From NCBI GenBank assembly GCA_013316395.1, contig WSMU01000021.1, forward strand, positions 1-15,261: DNA of 15,261 nt, read 5' to 3'. Shown here one piece after another: positions 7,537-13,526 of the stretch. Under the pieces are notes generated by a model, which worked only from the letters and a program-made list of their open reading frames with translations, did no database searches and had not been told where the DNA came from. This DNA comes from Alphaproteobacteria bacterium. GTDB lineage: Bacteria; Pseudomonadota; Alphaproteobacteria; Rs-D84. Every line of letters starts with the position of its first letter. The stretch's first letter is position 1. The translations under genes were made by a program, and so were the position numbers.

Positions 7537-8169
7537 GTGAAAAAATTAAACTATGATTTTAAAAATCCGGAGTTATTAAATCTGGCCCTGACGCAGAGCG
7601 GAATCGACCCGACACGTAATAACGAGCGGTTAGAGTTTGTAGGGGACCGTGTTTTAGGCCTGACCGTTGCGGCCATGCTCTATGACATGTTCCCGTCCGA
7701 GGCCGAAGGGGAACTGGCCCGGCGTCATGCAATGCTGGTGTCAACGGAAACCTTGGCGGATGTTGCGCTGGAAATAGGTCTGGACAAACGGGTCCGGCAC
7801 GGTCACATGACGGCCGGTCGTGTTCGGCATGTTTGGGCAAATGCGATGGAGGCCGTCCTTGGTGCAATATTCTTAGAGGCCGGTTTTGACGCGGCGCGTG
7901 GTGTCATAATGAATCTGTGGCGTGATATTGCCGCGCGTGATGCTCGTGCTCCCAAAGATGCAAAAAGCGCCCTACAGGAACTGGTTCAGAAGAATACGTC
8001 CGGGGACCTGCCTAAATATGAATATCTCAGCACGTCTGGTGCATCACATAATCCGATATTTAGCGTTCGCGTTACCGCAATGAATCATCAAGCAACCGGC
8101 ACGGGTGCCTCTAAAAAAGAGGCCAGTACCGCCGCCGCGGCCGAATTGTTGAAAATTCTTGCAATTTAA
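7537..8169 (+). CDS. rnc: Ribonuclease III
   Basis: A 210-residue double-strand-specific endoribonuclease that processes rRNA precursors and structured mRNAs. The GTG start at 7537, two bases after lepB, gives the expected N-terminus (KKLNYDFKNPELL); an ATG at 7480 inside lepB would add 19 residues foreign to the family. Shine-Dalgarno support is weak (GGGG at 7522-7525), which suggests translational coupling to lepB. The catalytic domain has NERLEFVGDRVLGL with Glu30, Glu33 and Asp37. Its second metal-binding motif reads ANAMEAVLGAIFLE: Glu105 is present but the usual Asp three residues earlier (Asp114 in E. coli) is Asn102. The C-terminal dsRNA-binding domain runs from DAKSALQELVQ to AAAELLKIL, with the usual KKEAST..AAA.LL ending. 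Identity is secure despite the substitution. Confidence 0.94.
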   Translation: MKKLNYDFKNPELLNLALTQSGIDPTRNNERLEFVGDRVLGLTVAAMLYDMFPSEAEGELARRHAMLVSTETLADVALEIGLDKRVRHGHMTAGRVRHVWANAMEAVLGAIFLEAGFDAARGVIMNLWRDIAARDARAPKDAKSALQELVQKNTSGDLPKYEYLSTSGASHNPIFSVRVTAMNHQATGTGASKKEASTAAAAELLKILAI

Positions 8170-8174
8170 TGGGG

Positions 8175-8194
8175 GGCACGATAAAATCGTCCCA
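8175..8194 (+). other. Small inverted repeat between rnc and secG
   Basis: ACGAT AAA ATCGT, flanked by GG and CC runs, could form a short RNA hairpin in the rnc-secG transcript. There is no T-run behind it, so it is not a typical terminator. It could be a processing or stability site. Confidence 0.3.
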
Positions 8195-8211
8195 TAATCA
8201 AAGGAAAAGTT

Positions 8212-8538
8212 ATGTTTACAATTTTACTGGTATGCTTAATAGTTGTTGCTGTTTTAATGACAGGTATAATCCTGCTGCAAAAGTCTGAGGGCAGCGGAAT
8301 GTCCGGCTCTTCTGCGGCATCAATGTTTGGTGGTGCGCTTACCGGTGCCGCGGCGGGTAACTTTTTAACAAAGGTTACCGCATGGTTGGCGACAATATTC
8401 TTTGTATTGTGCGCGGCATTGGCATTGGTGGCATCTAAAACAGATATGGCATCGCGCCAAAGTGAACTGCGCCAGGAAATATTGATTCAGGAAAGCGCCC
8501 AGGCAGATGTATCCACAGAAAACGCTGTGACAGAATAA
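8212..8538 (+). CDS. secG: Preprotein translocase subunit SecG
   Basis: A 108-residue inner-membrane protein, the accessory subunit of the SecYEG channel that eases SecA-driven export. Two membrane helices (about 3-22 and 51-73) flank the conserved cytoplasmic loop with LLQKSEGSGM, the SecG hallmark, and the Gly/Ala-rich MFGGALTGAAAGNFLTKVTAWLA region. The C-terminal 30 residues are polar and not conserved, as usual. AAGGA (8201-8205) lies six bases before the ATG. It follows rnc by 42 bases on the same strand and is likely in the lepB operon, so three RNA/protein-export functions share a transcript. A strong terminator follows. Confidence 0.92.
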   Translation: MFTILLVCLIVVAVLMTGIILLQKSEGSGMSGSSAASMFGGALTGAAAGNFLTKVTAWLATIFFVLCAALALVASKTDMASRQSELRQEILIQESAQADVSTENAVTE

Positions 8539-8552
8539 ATCGGCTTATGTCT

Positions 8553-8586
8553 TAAAAAAAAATCCCGCATTTGCGGGATTTTTTAT
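8553..8586. terminator. Bidirectional terminator between secG and the small membrane gene
   Basis: A-run, stem AATCCCGC / GCGGGATT, T-run. It is symmetric and so serves both converging genes; the small gene's TAA stop sits in its T-run. Confidence 0.9.
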
Positions 8587-8783
8587 TTCTTTTTCGAAAC
8601 GCGTTTCGGTGCCTGTTTTGGGGCGTTTGTGTTCTTGAACTGCTTGTATAGCGTTTCAATACATGCATAGCCAATCAAGGCAGAGCCCGCTGTAATCAGA
8701 CCCGGCAACAGGCCGCCTGAAAATATTGCAAACAATATAACAGCTGCGACCAAAACAACGGTGTATCCGATGTTCTTAGCCAA
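8583..8783 (-). CDS. Small membrane protein of unknown function, 5' end apparently frameshifted
   Basis: The open frame encodes up to 66 residues: a hydrophobic stretch (about 6-46, one long or two short membrane helices with GGLLPG between) and a basic tail rich in Lys/Pro (KQAPKRVSKKK). No family is recognised. The only standard start in this frame is TTG at 8783, which has no Shine-Dalgarno. Thirty-one bases upstream there is an ATG (8814) with a Shine-Dalgarno AAGGA eight bases ahead and a full promoter, but it is one base out of frame and hits TGA after four codons. Removing one A from the five-A run after that ATG would give MKTFEKILNV running straight into LAKNIGY. The true product is therefore probably about 76 residues, if the base is an error or the ribosome shifts; otherwise the gene is decaying. 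Confidence 0.6.
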   Translation of the reverse strand: MAKNIGYTVVLVAAVILFAIFSGGLLPGLITAGSALIGYACIETLYKQFKNTNAPKQAPKRVSKKK

Positions 8784-8814
8784 TACGTTTAGAATTTTTT
8801 CAAATGTTTTTCAT
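8784..8814 (-). other. Likely true 5' coding end of the small membrane gene, +1 out of frame
   Basis: Minus strand ATG AAA AAC ATT TGA A. In the shifted frame the stretch encodes KTFEKILNV joined to the downstream open frame. The stop context ATT-TGA-A recalls the CTT-TGA-C +1 shift site of prfB but lacks prfB's close internal Shine-Dalgarno. Confidence 0.5.
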
Positions 8815-8842
8815 TTATTTTGTCCTTCTTTTGGATACCTGT

Positions 8843-8872
8843 ATTATAGACAATATATCAAGATGCATGCAA
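8843..8872 (-). promoter_or_regulatory. Promoter of the small membrane gene
   Basis: On the - strand, TTGCAT (8872-8867), 18-base spacer, perfect TATAAT (8848-8843). The predicted start near 8836 leaves a 21-base leader with AAGAAGGA ahead of ATG 8814, supporting that ATG as the real start. Confidence 0.6.
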
Positions 8873-8874
8873 GT

Positions 8875-8902
8875 AAAAACCGGATTCAACGTGCGAATCC
8901 GG
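8875..8902 (-). terminator. Terminator of the bactofilin-like gene
   Basis: On the - strand, perfect 8-bp stem CCGGATTC / GAATCCGG with a 7-base loop, followed by five Ts. It lies about 30 bases after the stop at 8931. Confidence 0.88.
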
Positions 8903-8930
8903 CGTTAACACCCATAAGGGGCAGGGTATA

Positions 8931-9692
8931 TTACAGTATTACCTGGCCGCCCAGACGCGCGCTGCGTGGTATTGGACCAAACGAAGAGCGCGGGCTGACA
9001 TAAATATTTCCTGTTACGGTAAAATCACCGCAAAACTGCAACATTTCAACGTCACGCAGGAACAGATTGCCGTTAATTGTTGCGCCACATGGCAGAATAT
9101 ATTTACGCATATTCTGCAGATACAGGCTGCCGTTGATACGAACACCATCGCTCAGAACTGGTGCGGCACCACGGCGGTCGATTATAATATCGCCGTTAAG
9201 AATCTGTACCTTTAGCGGACGCGCATATTCGCGGTCGGCTACATTTATAGTATGGGATTCAAATTTACGTGTTACCGGATTGCGCTTGATAGGCAGCGCA
9301 GGGCGCTGCTTTACTGATGCGGGTGCAGACTCTTCGGTCAACGTGACCTGTGGCTTTTCCGGAATAACAACTGCGGCCGGCGCATCTGCAATAACAACAA
9401 CAGATTTGTTATTGCACCCAACAATATCAATAACAAGCATGGAAAATAGTACAATAATCGCAACCAGCAACGTCAGGTTTACCAATCCGATTAAATCAAT
9501 GCTGCGAACCCAGGCCCAAACGCGACGCGAAATGCGGGCAATCATATCCAACGGCCAGCATATAATATTCCACATGCGTGTCCAAAAGTTTGACGATTTC
9601 CGTGTCGTACGACGGCGTGTGCTGGCGCCTTTGCGTGCTTTTTGACGCTCGACGCGACGTGCGGCAATTTTTAACTTTAGTTTTTTGAACAT
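8931..9692 (-). CDS. Membrane-anchored protein with bactofilin-like beta repeats
   Basis: A 253-residue protein of no family I can name with certainty. Residues 1-34 are extremely basic (KKLKLKIAARRVERQKARK...). Residues 35-64 are Trp/Arg-rich and could lie along the membrane. Residues 66-91 form one strong membrane helix followed by Cys93. A Pro/Ala/Val linker (100-135) leads to a repeat domain with glycines at 167, 188, 208, 228 and 249: ILNGDI, RINGSL, TINGNL, TVTGNI, RLGGQV. That 20-21 residue period with [IV]NG-x-[IL] is what bactofilin-type right-handed beta-helices show. The positive-inside rule puts the repeats in the periplasm, whereas classical bactofilins are cytoplasmic. Cys202 and Cys221 fall one repeat apart. 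AAGGGG lies six bases before the ATG. It may be an envelope scaffold; other beta-helix folds are possible. Confidence 0.7.
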   Translation of the reverse strand: MFKKLKLKIAARRVERQKARKGASTRRRTTRKSSNFWTRMWNIICWPLDMIARISRRVWAWVRSIDLIGLVNLTLLVAIIVLFSMLVIDIVGCNNKSVVVIADAPAAVVIPEKPQVTLTEESAPASVKQRPALPIKRNPVTRKFESHTINVADREYARPLKVQILNGDIIIDRRGAAPVLSDGVRINGSLYLQNMRKYILPCGATINGNLFLRDVEMLQFCGDFTVTGNIYVSPRSSFGPIPRSARLGGQVIL

Positions 9693-9723
9693 ATCTGCCC
9701 CTTTTTCTAATAATTGTGCACAT

Positions 9724-9751
9724 ATAATAGTTCAAAAAAAATATTTGTCAA
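9724..9751 (-). promoter_or_regulatory. Strong promoter of the bactofilin-like gene
   Basis: On the - strand, consensus TTGACA (9751-9746), 16-base spacer, TATTAT (9729-9724). A second TTGACA (9764-9759) lies 13 bases upstream as a direct repeat TTGACAAA. Confidence 0.65.
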
Positions 9752-9762
9752 CAGATTTTGTC

Positions 9763-9780
9763 AAAAAAGTATTTTGTACT
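9763..9780 (-). terminator. Weak possible terminator after ogt
   Basis: On the - strand, a 4-bp stem AGTA / TACT around CAAAA followed by six Ts. The short stem makes it doubtful. No better candidate lies between ogt and the bactofilin-like gene, which has its own promoter. Confidence 0.25.
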
Positions 9781-9796
9781 GTGTGGCGGCGGCTTT

Positions 9797-10297
9797 TTAT
9801 AGTTTTATATTTTCCAGCCCCAGTAATTTTGATTTTACGTCTAATCCGCCTGCATAGCCGGTCAGGGCTTTGTTTGCGCCTATTACGCGATGACATGGGA
9901 TAATTATGGAAATAGGGTTCCGGCCCACTGCGCCCCCGACGGCCCGCGGTGATGCGGCCCGCCCGGTTTCTTTGGTAAGCTCATTGGCGATTGTGCCATA
10001 TGTTATTGTCCGGCCGTAAGGTACAGTTCGTAGAATTTGCCATACCCAGCGCTGAAAATCGCTGCCGGCGGGGTGGATTGGGATGTCGTAATTGTCCATT
10101 GCGACGCCACTAAAATATTTATCCAACCAGCATCCCGCACATTGAAACAAATTTAAATTAGGGCTATATTGCGCATTTTTATCAATTCCAGCCGCATAAT
10201 ACTTTTGATTTTCAATCCATAGGCCTGTTATGTAATCACCATCACCTGCAATCATTATTTTACCAACAGGGGAGATATAAAAGGTGTAATATTTCAT
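9797..10297 (-). CDS. ogt: Methylated-DNA--protein-cysteine methyltransferase
   Basis: A 166-residue suicide repair protein that moves alkyl groups from O6-alkylguanine (and O4-alkylthymine) in DNA to its own cysteine. The active-site motif IIIPCHRVIG gives acceptor Cys135. Before it stands the helix-turn-helix with SPRAVGGAVGRNP, in which Arg118 is the expected arginine finger, and the entry FQRWVWQILRTVPYGRTITYG (81-101). GYAGGL (147-152) follows. The N-terminal ~75 residues are the poorly conserved lid domain. There is no Ada-type sensing domain, so it is an Ogt-type enzyme without built-in induction. The ATG at 10297 has no Shine-Dalgarno; a weak promoter close to it may give a near-leaderless message. 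It is divergent from tRNA-Gln. Confidence 0.94.
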   Translation of the reverse strand: MKYYTFYISPVGKIMIAGDGDYITGLWIENQKYYAAGIDKNAQYSPNLNLFQCAGCWLDKYFSGVAMDNYDIPIHPAGSDFQRWVWQILRTVPYGRTITYGTIANELTKETGRAASPRAVGGAVGRNPISIIIPCHRVIGANKALTGYAGGLDVKSKLLGLENIKL

Positions 10298-10303
10298 AAA
10301 TAC

Positions 10304-10332
10304 ATGATTTCATAGAAAATAAATTCTTGCAA
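10304..10332 (-). promoter_or_regulatory. Possible weak ogt promoter sharing its -35 with tRNA-Gln
   Basis: On the - strand, TTGCAA (10332-10327), 17-base spacer, AATCAT (10309-10304, four of six matches). TTGCAA is its own reverse complement and is also the -35 of the tRNA promoter. The -10 ends six bases before the ogt ATG. Confidence 0.3.
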
Positions 10333-10355
10333 ATGAAATAATAGTGATATATAAT
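10327..10355 (+). promoter_or_regulatory. Promoter of tRNA-Gln
   Basis: TTGCAA (10327-10332), 17-base spacer, perfect TATAAT (10350-10355). The predicted start is near 10362, four bases ahead of the mature tRNA 5' end. Confidence 0.75.
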
Positions 10356-10365
10356 CAGCGACGCT

Positions 10366-10439
10366 TGGGGCATAGTTTAACGGTAGAACTCCGGACTCTG
10401 ACTCCGTCAGTGTTGGTTCGAATCCAGCTGCCCCAACCA
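10366..10439 (+). tRNA. trnQ: tRNA-Gln (anticodon CUG)
   Basis: A complete cloverleaf can be folded by hand. Acceptor arms are TGGGGCA / TGCCCCA with discriminator A and an encoded CCA (10437-10439). The D arm is GTTTAACGGTAGAAC, the anticodon loop CTCTGAC has CTG at its centre, and the T arm is GTTGG TTCGAAT CCAGC. It reads the Gln codon CAG. It stands alone between its own promoter and terminator. Confidence 0.96.
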
Positions 10440-10446
10440 AGTTTTT

Positions 10447-10474
10447 AACCGGCGTTATGCCGGTTTAGTTTTTT
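10447..10474 (+). terminator. Terminator of tRNA-Gln
   Basis: Perfect 7-bp stem AACCGGC / GCCGGTT with loop GTTAT, then TAGTTTTTT. It begins seven bases after the tRNA. Confidence 0.88.
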
Positions 10475-10566
10475 ATAGGTAAATTGCCGCATTTGTATCT
10501 CGGTAATCTGAACCACCAGAGACAGTTCCTATATACTTTGATTCCGCTGCCGGACATAATTATTAC

Positions 10567-11652
10567 ATGTCCACGAAAAAAATACTTCCCGCGCTGATTG
10601 CTGCATTTGCCGCAATTCAGTCCAACAGGGCTGATGCCTGTACGGGTATCACCTTGAAATCCAATGACGGCTCGACCGTTGTTGGCCGTACAATAGACTG
10701 GAGTGGTGCAAAAATGAACAATATTTATGTTGTTGCACCGCGTAATCATACGGTTCGTGCCATTACCCCCGATGGGGCCGGTACCGGCTTGGAATATACC
10801 ACCAAATACGGCTATGTCGGCTTGGGTATGGAGCAAGACGAGTTCGTTGTTGACGGCATGAATGAGGCCGGCCTGGTCGCAGAGCTGTTCTATTTCCCAA
10901 ACTATGGCGAGTACCAGTCATTTGACAGTGCGGATGCTGAAAACACTATCGGTGATTTAGAACTGGTTTCGTGGATGCTGGCGCGTTTTTCCACGGTTGA
11001 TGAGGTAATGGATGCCGTGCGTAAAGTTCGCATAGTTAACATTTACCCGGATGCATCGACGGTTCACTGGCGCATAACAGATAGTACCGGTCGCCAGGTT
11101 ATTTTGGAAATAACAGATGGCACACCGCACTTTTATGAAAGCGAAATAGGGGTTCTGACAAATTCGCCAGGATACCAGTGGCAGGTTGCAAATTTAAATA
11201 ACTATGTCAACTTGTTCCTGGGAACTGCGGGGCCGTCAAAGTTGGGGGCACTGACATTGCGTGCCTTTGGCCATGGCAGTGGCTTTTTAGGCTTGCCGGG
11301 TGATTTTACGCCGCCGTCACGCTTTGTGCGCGCTGCGTTTTTATCTTCGTTTCATATTCCGCTGGCGACGGGATATGATGCATCGATGCATTCTTTTCAT
11401 ATATTAAATAATTTCGATGTTCCGCTGGCGATACAGTTCAAAGATGCCAAGCCGCCGGTTGATATTCTGTCCGCAACCCAATGGACGGTTGTTAGCGATA
11501 TCGCGGCGCGTATGATTTACTATCGCACAATGTATAATAGCGCGATACGTTCTATCAACATGAAAGACATAGACTTTGAAACTGTTTCATTTCAGTCGCA
11601 TCCGCTGGATTCAGTAATGCGTGAAACGATAATACCGGTATCAATACAGTAA
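10567..11652 (+). CDS. Secreted choloylglycine-hydrolase-family enzyme (linear amide C-N hydrolase)
   Basis: A 361-residue N-terminal-nucleophile hydrolase of the family holding bile salt hydrolases, penicillin V acylases and some acyl-homoserine-lactone acylases. Residues 1-24 form a signal peptide ending in ADA, so cleavage would expose Cys25 (CTGITL) as the N-terminal nucleophile. Relative to that Cys, Arg41 and Asp44 (GRTIDW) fall exactly where the family has its catalytic Arg and Asp (offsets 16 and 19). Asn99 (GMNEAGL), Asn199 (TNSP) and Arg252 (SRFVR) complete the active site. The enzyme should therefore be active and periplasmic or exported. The substrate is not readable; bile salts would fit a gut dweller, but penicillin V or quorum signals are as likely for a Gram-negative member. 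The ATG lacks a good Shine-Dalgarno; CATAAT ends six bases before it. A terminator follows. Confidence 0.9.
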   Translation: MSTKKILPALIAAFAAIQSNRADACTGITLKSNDGSTVVGRTIDWSGAKMNNIYVVAPRNHTVRAITPDGAGTGLEYTTKYGYVGLGMEQDEFVVDGMNEAGLVAELFYFPNYGEYQSFDSADAENTIGDLELVSWMLARFSTVDEVMDAVRKVRIVNIYPDASTVHWRITDSTGRQVILEITDGTPHFYESEIGVLTNSPGYQWQVANLNNYVNLFLGTAGPSKLGALTLRAFGHGSGFLGLPGDFTPPSRFVRAAFLSSFHIPLATGYDASMHSFHILNNFDVPLAIQFKDAKPPVDILSATQWTVVSDIAARMIYYRTMYNSAIRSINMKDIDFETVSFQSHPLDSVMRETIIPVSIQ

Positions 11653-11676
11653 AAACGGGGCGAATGCCCCGTTTTA
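11652..11676. terminator. Bidirectional terminator between the hydrolase and M23 genes
   Basis: Perfect 10-bp stem AAAACGGGGC / GCCCCGTTTT with GAAT loop. The stop codons of both converging genes touch or overlap it. Confidence 0.88.
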
Positions 11677-12645
11677 ATTTCCGTATTGAACAAAAGCAGT
11701 TGGGTTTATAGACTTGCCATAATTATGGCCTGCGATTCCGTCGCCGATGGTAATTCTTATGCTGGTACCGTCGGGTGCGCGCACCGCAGACTGATTGCCG
11801 GTATATTGAATTTCATAATGCAGGTGGGAAATGCTTATATCTAGCTTAGGTTTTTTTTGTTCCAGTGCACCGCCCGTATTCCCCAGTGTTCCTATAAGGC
11901 AGCCCGCGTTTACATGCTGGCCGCGCTGAACAAACATTTTGTCTAAGTGCATATAAAGCGTTCGAAAGCCATTGGCGTGCTTGATACCTATATAGTTACC
12001 CATTGATTTGTTTGTTTCATCTGCGCGGTCGACTATTCCGTCCGCGGTTGCATAAACCGGTGCGCCAAAAAACTCTTGCCCTACGCCTAAATCAACCCCG
12101 CGGTGTGCCGAGCCGCGATATCCGCGCCATGTATATGGCGCACCAATTCGCATAGGGCGACCGTTATACAGGGTCGGATTCCCCAGGGGCGTCTGCTGGC
12201 CGGCGGGAATTGTCGGATGCCGCTGTGAACAGTATTGGCCGGCCGATTCCGCAGATGGCATCTGGGGGCTGACATATTGCGCAGAGGCAGGTATTTGCGG
12301 TGTATTGTTACTAAATGTATTGTCGCTAGTCGGTGCTGGTATGTTTTGCGTAGGTATTTGCACCGCAGTGTTAAATCTGTTTTGCGCATTTTCCTGGGCC
12401 TCGTACGCCTCCAACTCGGCTGCCAGATGCTCGTCCGCTTTCTCCAGCATAATGCTTTGATATGGGCTTAACTCTGCAAACGGTGCATATCCGGCCGCCT
12501 TGTTTTCCATTTGTGCCGCAAATGACACATCCGCCCCGGTTTGTGGAAATCTTGAAGCAGTCAAGAAACCTGCCGTAACAGATATAGGATAGGCTGCCGT
12601 AACCCCCACCAGTGCTGCAATAAAATATTGATGATTTTTTCTCAT
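11674..12645 (-). CDS. M23 family zinc metallopeptidase (peptidoglycan endopeptidase)
   Basis: A 323-residue LytM-type enzyme that would cut peptide cross-links in the cell wall. The N-terminus has a hydrophobic segment (about 7-28) that is either a signal peptide or an anchor. Next come an acidic, helix-prone stretch (57-90, possible coiled coil) and a Pro/Gln/Ser-rich linker (95-155). The M23 domain keeps all zinc and catalytic residues: His181 and Asp185 in HRGVDLG, His233 in LYMHLD, and His274 and His276 in HLHYE. It is therefore an enzyme rather than a degenerate EnvC/NlpD-type activator. An insert of about ten residues (LEQKKPKLDI) precedes HLHYE. The ATG has no Shine-Dalgarno; a TATAAT 14 bases upstream predicts a leader of about 7-8 bases. 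It is divergent from the GNAT gene. Confidence 0.92.
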   Translation of the reverse strand: MRKNHQYFIAALVGVTAAYPISVTAGFLTASRFPQTGADVSFAAQMENKAAGYAPFAELSPYQSIMLEKADEHLAAELEAYEAQENAQNRFNTAVQIPTQNIPAPTSDNTFSNNTPQIPASAQYVSPQMPSAESAGQYCSQRHPTIPAGQQTPLGNPTLYNGRPMRIGAPYTWRGYRGSAHRGVDLGVGQEFFGAPVYATADGIVDRADETNKSMGNYIGIKHANGFRTLYMHLDKMFVQRGQHVNAGCLIGTLGNTGGALEQKKPKLDISISHLHYEIQYTGNQSAVRAPDGTSIRITIGDGIAGHNYGKSINPTAFVQYGN

Positions 12646-12659
12646 GTCTATAGTTGTAA

Positions 12660-12687
12660 ATTATACGTAATTTTTAATTATAAACAA
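12660..12687 (-). promoter_or_regulatory. Promoter of the M23 gene
   Basis: On the - strand, TTGTTT (12687-12682), 16-base spacer, perfect TATAAT (12665-12660). The start site near 12653 gives a very short leader with no Shine-Dalgarno. Confidence 0.55.
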
Positions 12688-12707
12688 CAATAAAAACTCT
12701 TATTTTG

Positions 12708-12735
12708 TTGACAAATTTGTAACAGGTGTTATATT
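12708..12735 (+). promoter_or_regulatory. Promoter of the GNAT gene, placed for a leaderless mRNA
   Basis: Consensus TTGACA (12708-12713), 16-base spacer, TATATT (12730-12735). Seven bases past the -10 is the A of the ATG at 12742, so the predicted first base of the message is the start codon. The only purine run (AGGTG, 12724-12728) lies inside the promoter spacer and would not be transcribed. Confidence 0.7.
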
Positions 12736-12741
12736 TAACTT

Positions 12742-13470
12742 ATGCAAGATATCGTAATTTTACCTATTTTTAACCAAGCGGCCCCGGGTGTCTGGGATGA
12801 CTTTGCGCATATACGTGTATCATCGGTAGAAAGTATTTATAACTCTATATATGATGCGGATGATATAGATGGCATGATATATGCGGACAAGAAAAAGTGG
12901 GGCAAGCGTTTCGTAAATTTTGCGTTTGGTGCATACATCGGCTCAGAGATGGTGGGCTTTATCCAAGGCGATGCGCATGGTCGCTGCGCGAACATACAGT
13001 CACTGTATGTTCTAAAGGAATATCAAAAGCTGGGTGTCGGTCACCGTTTATTAAGTCGGGCCGAGCGCGCAGCCTCAATATTCGCGAAGCGTATAGAGCT
13101 GGTAGCGCTATCCAAGGCCGAGCCTTTTTATATTAAAAATGGATATTCTTCACAATACGGCACAAACAGATATGAAAAGCTGGATATCCAGGCCCCGCGT
13201 TGCGAGTGTCTGCCTATATTTAGATGTAATAGTCGTCTGGAAAAGAAGTGCAAGATGCTAGAGCCGTCTTTTGACGCAGGTTTTGTAAATGTGTCACATT
13301 TGCCGATGTTTGTATATTACAATGTTGACTCTGAACTGTGCGGATATGCAATAAGGGACACCAAAGGCGACCCATTCCGCATGGTTTTCAATAATCGGAC
13401 TATTTTAGCTCAGATTTTTCAGAAAAATATATCCAGATACGAAGAACTGTGGCGTGCAATGGGACGCTAA
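12742..13470 (+). CDS. GNAT family N-acetyltransferase with Cys-rich C-terminal extension
   Basis: A 242-residue protein. Residues 1-148 look like a GNAT acetyltransferase, which uses acetyl-CoA to acetylate amines on small molecules, peptides or proteins. Motif A is SLYVLKEYQKLGVGHRLLSRAE (87-108), with the Q-x-x-G-x-G type pyrophosphate loop at 95-100. The late motif FYIKNGYS is at 129-136. Residues 150-242 form an extension I do not recognise. It opens with four cysteines (154, 156, 162, 170) spaced C-x-C-x5-C-x7-C, which could bind a metal, and ends in a helical QKNISRYEELWRAMGR. The acceptor is unknown. It stands alone with a strong promoter, divergent from M23 and convergent with groEL. 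Confidence 0.8.
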   Translation: MQDIVILPIFNQAAPGVWDDFAHIRVSSVESIYNSIYDADDIDGMIYADKKKWGKRFVNFAFGAYIGSEMVGFIQGDAHGRCANIQSLYVLKEYQKLGVGHRLLSRAERAASIFAKRIELVALSKAEPFYIKNGYSSQYGTNRYEKLDIQAPRCECLPIFRCNSRLEKKCKMLEPSFDAGFVNVSHLPMFVYYNVDSELCGYAIRDTKGDPFRMVFNNRTILAQIFQKNISRYEELWRAMGR

Positions 13471-13526
13471 TAAAATTATCTGGCATTAGGAAATATTTCG
13501 TATATAGTTTTTATTATCCTCCGCGC

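Noticed and set aside
8784..8814. UGA read as tryptophan in this organism
   Set aside because: Reading the TGA after ATG 8814 as Trp does not join the downstream frame, and all other genes are intact with TGG tryptophans.
9496..9735. An open frame overlapping the start of the bactofilin-like gene
   Set aside because: It overlaps the gene in another frame, begins in its promoter region, and the chosen frame has the Shine-Dalgarno and repeat structure.
12724..12728. AGGTG as a Shine-Dalgarno for the GNAT gene
   Set aside because: It is 13 bases from the ATG and falls between the -35 and -10 boxes, so it would not be in the message.
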